Origin: DAIPHL01 sp036771375
Lineage (GTDB): Bacteria; Synergistota; Synergistia; Synergistales; Synergistaceae
DNA: 10,545 bases
Direction: 5' to 3'
Assembly: GCA_036771375.1 (NCBI GenBank)
Contig: DAIPHL010000076.1
Coordinates: 1 to 10,545 of the forward strand
A program made the position numbers and the translations under genes. Positions 6,234-10,545 of the stretch are shown here, in pieces. Numbering within the stretch: the stretch's first letter is position 1; every line of letters begins with the position of its first letter. Below the pieces are notes generated by a model. That model had not been told where the DNA came from. It was given only the letters and a program-made list of their open reading frames with translations, and ran no database searches.

Positions 6234-6809
6234 CTAACCGAATAAGGACCCCACACCGTGGAAGTAGCACTGAACAACGAGTTCCAGCATCTTCTCGGCC
6301 CATTTTTCGTTCTTGTAGTGACGGGCGATCTCCAGCAAGCTTTCGGTGAAATTGGAGGCGAGGATATGGACGAGCGTCTCGTCGAAACGCTCTTTCGAAT
6401 GGCTGTTCAGGCCGGTTCGGATATGGTTTTCGAGCGCTCCGATCAGCTCCTCCTTTGCGTGTTCGTGCCTGGTTCCCTGGCTTTTGTCCGTCAGTATCAC
6501 CAGTCTCCTGTGTTCTCGGAGAAGCTCCAGGAGCGGTTCGAGTCCCATGTTCCGAAAATTTTCGGCCGGGCTTTTCTGCCATCGTTCCTCTTTCTCGATG
6601 CTCCCGGTGAAAGAGGCGTACGCCGGTTCCACGACGTCATCGAAGAGGGATGCCTTGTTCTTGTAATAGGAGTACACGAGCCCCACGGGAATTCCGGCTC
6701 GTTCGGCGATCTCCTTCATGGTCGCGCTGATGTAGTTCTTCTCGTAAAAGACGACGGCGGCGGCCTCGCGAATGTTTTTTCTGACGCTCTCCTTCAAAAC
6801 CTGCGGCAT
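6234..6809 (-). CDS. TetR/AcrR-family transcriptional regulator of the MATE pump
   Basis: This 191-residue protein has the normal length for the family. The N-terminal helix-turn-helix spans about residues 29-50 (TMKEIAERAGIPVGLVYSYYKNK), the classic TetR recognition helix pattern with a following SLFDDVV. The C-terminal half is the usual divergent all-helical ligand-binding and dimerisation region. It is first in an operon with the MATE gene. Its promoter overlaps a perfect palindrome, so it most likely represses itself and the pump until a pump substrate binds. The ATG at 6809 is chosen because GAGAGGG ends 9 bases upstream; a GTG at 6818 directly abuts that ribosome site and is unlikely. 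Confidence 0.93.
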   Translation of the reverse strand: MPQVLKESVRKNIREAAAVVFYEKNYISATMKEIAERAGIPVGLVYSYYKNKASLFDDVVEPAYASFTGSIEKEERWQKSPAENFRNMGLEPLLELLREHRRLVILTDKSQGTRHEHAKEELIGALENHIRTGLNSHSKERFDETLVHILASNFTESLLEIARHYKNEKWAEKMLELVVQCYFHGVGSLFG

Positions 6810-6843
6810 CCGGAACACCCCTCTCGGACGGGAAGAGCCTCAA

Positions 6844-6869
6844 TATTATTGAATATATATTCAATAATA
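6844..6869. promoter_or_regulatory. 26-bp perfect palindrome, probable TetR operator
   Basis: The half-site TATTATTGAATAT (6844-6856) is followed immediately by its exact reverse complement (6857-6869), with no spacer and no mismatch. It lies 34 bases upstream of the TetR start and its right edge contains the -10 hexamer of that gene. Bound repressor would block RNA polymerase. Size, symmetry and position are typical of TetR-family operators; binding is inferred. Confidence 0.8.
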
Positions 6870-6892
6870 CTCTCCCCTTCCATCCTTGTCAA
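6864..6892 (-). promoter_or_regulatory. Sigma-70-type promoter of the TetR-MATE operon
   Basis: The minus strand has a perfect -35 TTGACA (6892-6887), a 17-base spacer, and -10 TATTAT (6869-6864). The -10 is the outer arm of the 26-bp palindrome, giving a simple autorepression design. Confidence 0.8.
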
Positions 6893-7625
6893 CGGGGTCC
6901 TCTTTGTTCCTCCGCAACGTTTTCATCGTACCTGAGCGCCTGTGTTTCGAGGTGCTTTGTAAACGGAGGCCACTTGTCCCGAAAACGAAAAAATGGAAAA
7001 GAGTGGGGCCGAACCGATCGTCCTGCAAGGGGGCATTGAGCCGCCACGAGGAACGCCTGGCGAAGACGGGTTCGCTCTTGTCTTCCAAGGAACATGTCGG
7101 AGAAATACGCAAGAGACGACGGTGTGTCGAGTGGGGAAGAGAGAAAAATGAGCGGAAGGACCCGAAAAAACTGCCTTGGGGAAAGCGCTTCCTCGCACGT
7201 CCATCGGAACTTACCAGACAGGGAAATGAGAGGAGTGAGAGATCCGAAAAAAGATCGTCGCCGTTTGACGGAAATGATTAGGAAAAAATGGTTGCAAGGC
7301 GTGGAGAACACGTTCTTCACTCCGTTGGCGGCCCGGAGCTATGCGTCGAAAAGATTCCCGGAATCCGTTTGCGATGAAAAGGCATCGTCGCTTGGGAAAA
7401 TATATTCATTACAAAACGGTGTGGTTTTTGAGAAACGAACCGGCGCGACGCTCATCAAGGAGCGGGCGTTTTCAGCGTTGCAAGAAAACTTCTTTCAAGA
7501 AAGCTGTGCATACAAGCGAATCACCAAGAAGGTCGTCGACGATCGAAAAAACATCTTTGGAGTGGCGGAAAGTGACCGGTGAGTTCAATCTCGTCGGCAT
7601 GTCACAGCTACGGTGATAGAGCAGT
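6893..7625. other. 733-base gap without a supported gene, between TetR promoter and BREX end
   Basis: Several open frames cross this stretch. The longest are about 162 codons on the plus strand (7094-7582) and 143 on the minus strand (6889-7320). Their products are compositionally odd (Arg/Lys/Ser-rich), match nothing I recognise, and have no well-placed ribosome site; for example AAGGA lies only two bases before the ATG at 7094. The plus strand is strikingly purine-rich: 7081-7260 has 57 G against 35 C. I see no CRISPR, tRNA, insertion-sequence ends or clear terminator. Short inverted repeats such as CGCTC/GAGCG at 7448-7463 and TCGTCGACGA near 7535 are weak. It marks the boundary between core genes and the defence locus and may hold decayed sequence. 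Confidence 0.6.
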
Positions 7626-8375
7626 TTACTTCAGATTTAACAATTCCTCATCCAGCCCGTATCGGACGACATCGATCCGGGTGTTGTTCCGGGCGATTGC
7701 ATCGCTGGACATGACAGGAAAGCGGAATGGGAAAAATGCCGGATTGTTGAGGAGTAGTGTCAATGTGCCTTTGGCCTCCGGGGTCGCTAGGAGTGCGGAC
7801 TCGAACATCAGGATGGCCAGGTTTGGCTCGGCAATGCTCACCGGCGCGGTTTTTTCATAGCAGCCTTTAGCCTCGGAATCCTTCAGGACTTCCCAAGCGA
7901 CAAAGGAGCGGATGACAAATCTCGCATAGCGGCTCACGGTTTGCCGATCACCATACTGTTCCTTGAGGCGGTTGATGATTTGGGCTTGGGTCACCTGATC
8001 CTGTAAGCCCAGCAGACGACCGGTCTGCTGGGCGACGTTGAACCAGAACGGATAGACCGCCGAAATCATCCCCCAATGGACCGCGAGAGCCATAGACGGG
8101 TTTTCCTGTAGAAATGCCAGTGAGGCATTACGGAATGGAATCAATTCAGAGCCCGGGGAGACCCAGATCTTCATGAGGTTGTTGACGACAAAGGTTCGTG
8201 TTTGGTCGCTTCGTTTGCCCTCGCATCCGTTTCCTTTTCTGTCCGACAGAAACTCGTGTAGTTCCTGGCGGATGGTTTTGGCGTCGATTCCCACCAGTAG
8301 CAGATTAACTGTTTTTTGCATCCACTCGAAACGGATCGCTTGTTTGATGCCGATGGCTTCATATCGTTTGCCCAT
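7626..8375 (-). CDS. brxA: BREX system protein BrxA (DUF1819-like)
   Basis: This 249-residue protein directly follows pglZ with a TGATG stop-start overlap. In type 3 BREX loci brxA is the last gene after pglZ, so position supports the name. The sequence has the general BrxA layout: an N-terminal helical part with GIDAKTIRQELHEFLSD, then RSDQTRTFVVNNLMKIW, and a middle helical region rich in aromatics (MISAVYPFWFNV). It is somewhat longer than many BrxA proteins (about 200 residues). BrxA is a small DNA-binding helical protein needed for phage defence in studied BREX systems; its precise role in type 3 is not established. AGGAG lies 9 bases before the ATG at 8375 and 6 before an in-frame GTG at 8378; either could be used. 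The family call leans partly on context. Confidence 0.65.
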   Translation of the reverse strand: MGKRYEAIGIKQAIRFEWMQKTVNLLLVGIDAKTIRQELHEFLSDRKGNGCEGKRSDQTRTFVVNNLMKIWVSPGSELIPFRNASLAFLQENPSMALAVHWGMISAVYPFWFNVAQQTGRLLGLQDQVTQAQIINRLKEQYGDRQTVSRYARFVIRSFVAWEVLKDSEAKGCYEKTAPVSIAEPNLAILMFESALLATPEAKGTLTLLLNNPAFFPFRFPVMSSDAIARNNTRIDVVRYGLDEELLNLK

Positions 8376-10432
8376 CACCGTGTTCTCCTTTCAAACTTCA
8401 CAAGGGGCACGATGACTTCTTCGACGGCGATACCGCCGTGAGCGACGACGGAATCTCCCGGGCTCACGAATGCGTCGCGACCACCGGTTACCAGAGGAAA
8501 ATAATCTGCGGGCAACCCAACCGGCTGCCACTCGCGGGCAAACGGGAAGGTCCCAGCTACCTGAGCGCGGAGCTCCGGCGTGGGGTAGACACGAACCCGC
8601 TCGCCGCGAGTTTCAGCAATGACCCCTTCGGACGGGCGCCCTTTGCCGTCGCATTGAATGTTGCCGTGGTCGGTCGTCAGCCAGACTTCATAGCCATATT
8701 CCAACAGTTGGTCGATCAGAGCGCTCAGGAACCCACCTTGGGACCACTGCTTGATCTGGTTGTGCATCCCGGCTGCACCAAGTTGCATCCCGTGCATGAT
8801 CTTGTCCACCTTGTCTATGACCAGTCCTACGACCCTGGTCTTTCCAGGATGGATCGTAGAATCGAGGACACCCGCAACATCACCGTCGCCAAGGCCACGC
8901 TGGTAGCTGACATCCAACCGGGACAGACCGTATCCTTCCCAGAACTGCTTCCAGAGTTTCTCTTCGCTCCCGGTCGAATTGATGGATGATGGGAAATAGA
9001 GCGGTGGCTTACCCGAGAAGATCGATTGCCTGGAAACGCAAGTCAACGTTGGAATCCAGGCAAAGATCGCGGATTGGCGCATGAGCAGATTGGCATTCTG
9101 CTTTTGCAGAAGTTGACGGATGGTCACCCACTGATCGAGTGCCAGGCCGTCAACCACGATCAGTGCGGCACGGCTGCTGCCGGAATCCTCGATATCCCGA
9201 GCCAGGTGGCGTGGCACATGGTGGAGCATGATCGGATTGGTCGGCGGCAAATTGATCAGGCCGGAGTAGTGGTCAGCTAGCCAACCGGCAAAGATCGTGT
9301 TCAATGTGTCGCCGATTTCCCTGAGCCGGGTCTGATTCTCGGTGCTGTTGCCGCAATGGACCAGCGAAGAGAGTTCAGCCCATTTCAACGCAAAGGCAGT
9401 CCAGTCCGAGTAGCGCGCTTCTGCAGAGGGCAGTCCCCTCTCGACAAGGCCGAACAGGCGAGAGATCCGCAGCTCGTCATCGTCCACGCCGGAGGTGGCG
9501 ATGCCACTTCGAACCCAGGAGCCGACATCCGCTTCAATGCCTTTCTCCCCTGCCTGTGCAGTACCCAACGCGGTAGGTAGTTCAACAGGGGTGAGTTTCC
9601 CTTCCAGGAACAGGTTGTCGATGTAGACCTTGATATCCTGATGGTCGAACGGCAGACGGTCAGGGCCGGGATACTTAGGGCTGCATGCCGGCGAATCCTC
9701 CCGTACCTGATTGACACTTCCGATCCTTGAGAGAAAGAGTGGCCAGCGTTCCTGCAAAAAGGTGAAGAAGGCGTTATCATCCGGAACGATCTCGGAAAGC
9801 GGCCAGGCCTTGAACCCATCATGGCCTTTCAGAACCTGGATGAGTCGCTCAGCCAACGGCAGCGGAAGTTGCGTCTTGTTGTAGTGCAGGCGCAGCAAGG
9901 CACGAAGCAATTCCACATCGTCCTCGATAATTTCCGCCGCAATGCCAAACACATGGCGGAGGATGAAGTCCTTGGTGGCGTTGTCGCCCATGGGGCCTGC
10001 CTGTCGCGATCGCAACGCAGACAGGTCCGGCAGTGATTTGTGCAGGGCCTCGAATAGCGCGTCCAGCAGGCTTCGATCAAGCTTCTCGACGACCGGATAA
10101 CTCAGATTGGGAAAAAGCTCTCCTAGGTTGAAGGACAGCTTCCGGCCTGTCTGGAGCAGGTCGTATGGCAGGGATTCCAACTCCGCACCCTGCAGGCGGA
10201 GGACTACCACCAGATCGGTGTGCTCACCCCGGTCCCAGAGCGAACGATATTTGGACTCATAGGCGTATCTGAATTCGACCGGATCACTGAACTCGATCAG
10301 GTCGAAGCCGCGCCCACGAAGTGAGAGTGCCAGCTTCTCCTCGGTCAGCAGGCAATCCGGGTCCGCGACCAGGGTCAGCTTGCTGACGCCCGGTACAAAG
10401 TCGTTCAGGATGGCGTCTCGCCAACTACTCAT
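8375..10432 (-). CDS. pglZ: BREX type 3 phosphatase-like protein PglZ
   Basis: This 685-residue protein starts MSSWRDAIL...LTLVADPD and contains FRYAYESKYRSLWDRGE near 54-70, a pattern I know from BREX-3 PglZ. The C-terminal third is the PglZ fold of the alkaline-phosphatase superfamily. It shows IVVDGL (425-430), a nucleophile-type loop SRQSIFSG (467-474), IDKVDKIMHG (539-548), TTDHGN (586-591) and HGGIAVEEVIVPLV (665-678), all metal-site segments that appear intact. PglZ is a core component of BREX and Pgl phage-exclusion systems, in which host DNA is methylated and phage replication is blocked; its exact reaction there is debated. The ATG at 10432 overlaps the upstream stop (ATGA) and has a strong AAAGGAGG six bases away, indicating translational coupling in one operon. 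Confidence 0.9.
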   Translation of the reverse strand: MSSWRDAILNDFVPGVSKLTLVADPDCLLTEEKLALSLRGRGFDLIEFSDPVEFRYAYESKYRSLWDRGEHTDLVVVLRLQGAELESLPYDLLQTGRKLSFNLGELFPNLSYPVVEKLDRSLLDALFEALHKSLPDLSALRSRQAGPMGDNATKDFILRHVFGIAAEIIEDDVELLRALLRLHYNKTQLPLPLAERLIQVLKGHDGFKAWPLSEIVPDDNAFFTFLQERWPLFLSRIGSVNQVREDSPACSPKYPGPDRLPFDHQDIKVYIDNLFLEGKLTPVELPTALGTAQAGEKGIEADVGSWVRSGIATSGVDDDELRISRLFGLVERGLPSAEARYSDWTAFALKWAELSSLVHCGNSTENQTRLREIGDTLNTIFAGWLADHYSGLINLPPTNPIMLHHVPRHLARDIEDSGSSRAALIVVDGLALDQWVTIRQLLQKQNANLLMRQSAIFAWIPTLTCVSRQSIFSGKPPLYFPSSINSTGSEEKLWKQFWEGYGLSRLDVSYQRGLGDGDVAGVLDSTIHPGKTRVVGLVIDKVDKIMHGMQLGAAGMHNQIKQWSQGGFLSALIDQLLEYGYEVWLTTDHGNIQCDGKGRPSEGVIAETRGERVRVYPTPELRAQVAGTFPFAREWQPVGLPADYFPLVTGGRDAFVSPGDSVVAHGGIAVEEVIVPLVKFERRTR

Positions 10433-10545
10433 TGAGCGCCTCCTTTGACGATCCGCAGCATCAACAGCGGCCGTATTTCCGGCACGATCTGCCGTGCCGA
10501 TTGCAGTTCATGCCGCCACTCGGATTCGTCCGCATCGCAACGGGA
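10429..10545 (-). CDS. C-terminus of upstream BREX gene, probably helicase BrxHII (partial)
   Basis: An open frame enters from the right edge and ends with TGA overlapping the pglZ ATG by four bases. The 38 visible residues (ending RIVKGGAQ, with EWRHELQSARQIVPEIRPLL) are too few for a domain call. In type 3 BREX the gene before pglZ is normally the helicase brxHII, so that is the likely identity by gene order. The frame is coding in the same direction and coupled to pglZ. Confidence 0.6.
   Translation of the reverse strand, partial: SRCDADESEWRHELQSARQIVPEIRPLLMLRIVKGGAQ

Noticed and set aside
6178..6582. N-terminal extension of the MATE frame to 582 residues
   Set aside because: The extension overlaps the TetR gene in another frame and is charged and repetitive, unlike any MATE N-terminus.
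6889..7320. 143-codon minus-strand open frame
   Set aside because: It overlaps the -35 of the TetR promoter, has low-complexity Ser/Phe/Arg content and resembles no family.
7094..7582. 162-codon plus-strand open frame
   Set aside because: No recognisable family, Arg/Lys-rich composition, and the ribosome-site-like AAGGA is only two bases from the ATG. Likely an open frame by chance in purine-rich DNA.

Overview
The window holds a bacterial chromosomal origin region (dnaN start, dnaA, and DnaA-box clusters on both sides of dnaA). It is followed by a short run of housekeeping and transport genes and then the 3' end of a BREX phage-defence locus. Every gene I can support is on the minus strand. 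Strong Shine-Dalgarno (SD) sites, perfect TTATCCACA boxes and a Bacillus-like bipartite origin suggest a Firmicutes- or Synergistota-type organism with moderate GC. Synergistota is my tentative preference from the look of DnaA and its neighbours; no 16S rRNA or other marker in the window proves it.

Layout from left to right. Bases 1-26 are the first codons of dnaN. Bases 27-298 are the dnaA-dnaN gap: an AT-rich candidate unwinding element, three DnaA-trio repeats, and a dense cluster of DnaA boxes running into the 3' end of dnaA. dnaA fills 299-1627. Bases 1628-2037 hold the dnaA promoter and a second cluster of DnaA boxes. Next come an ECF-type vitamin transporter S component (2038-2712), argH (2864-4282), an unannotated-looking 57-residue membrane protein (4448-4621), a MATE efflux pump (4834-6177) and its TetR-family regulator (6234-6809). 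The regulator has a TTGACA/TATTAT promoter overlapping a 26-bp perfect palindrome. Bases 6893-7625 contain no gene I can support. From 7626 to the right edge lie brxA, pglZ and the last codons of an upstream gene, probably brxHII. This is the 3' end of a type 3 BREX operon whose other genes lie beyond the window.

How the parts work together. DnaA binds the boxes on both sides of its own gene, probably melts the DNA at about 81-126, and also represses its own promoter; DnaN is the sliding clamp used once forks start. TetR and MATE form a self-regulated efflux operon. PglZ and BrxA act in BREX defence. If unwinding occurs at about 81-126, everything from dnaA to the right edge is transcribed against the rightward fork. 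The purine- and G-rich plus strand in the 7.1-7.3 kb gap fits that reading.

I found no clearly undescribed system. The most notable points are the compact origin with a readable DnaA-trio, the long head-on gene run containing a defence island next to the origin, and the small membrane protein with its own extended -10 promoter.
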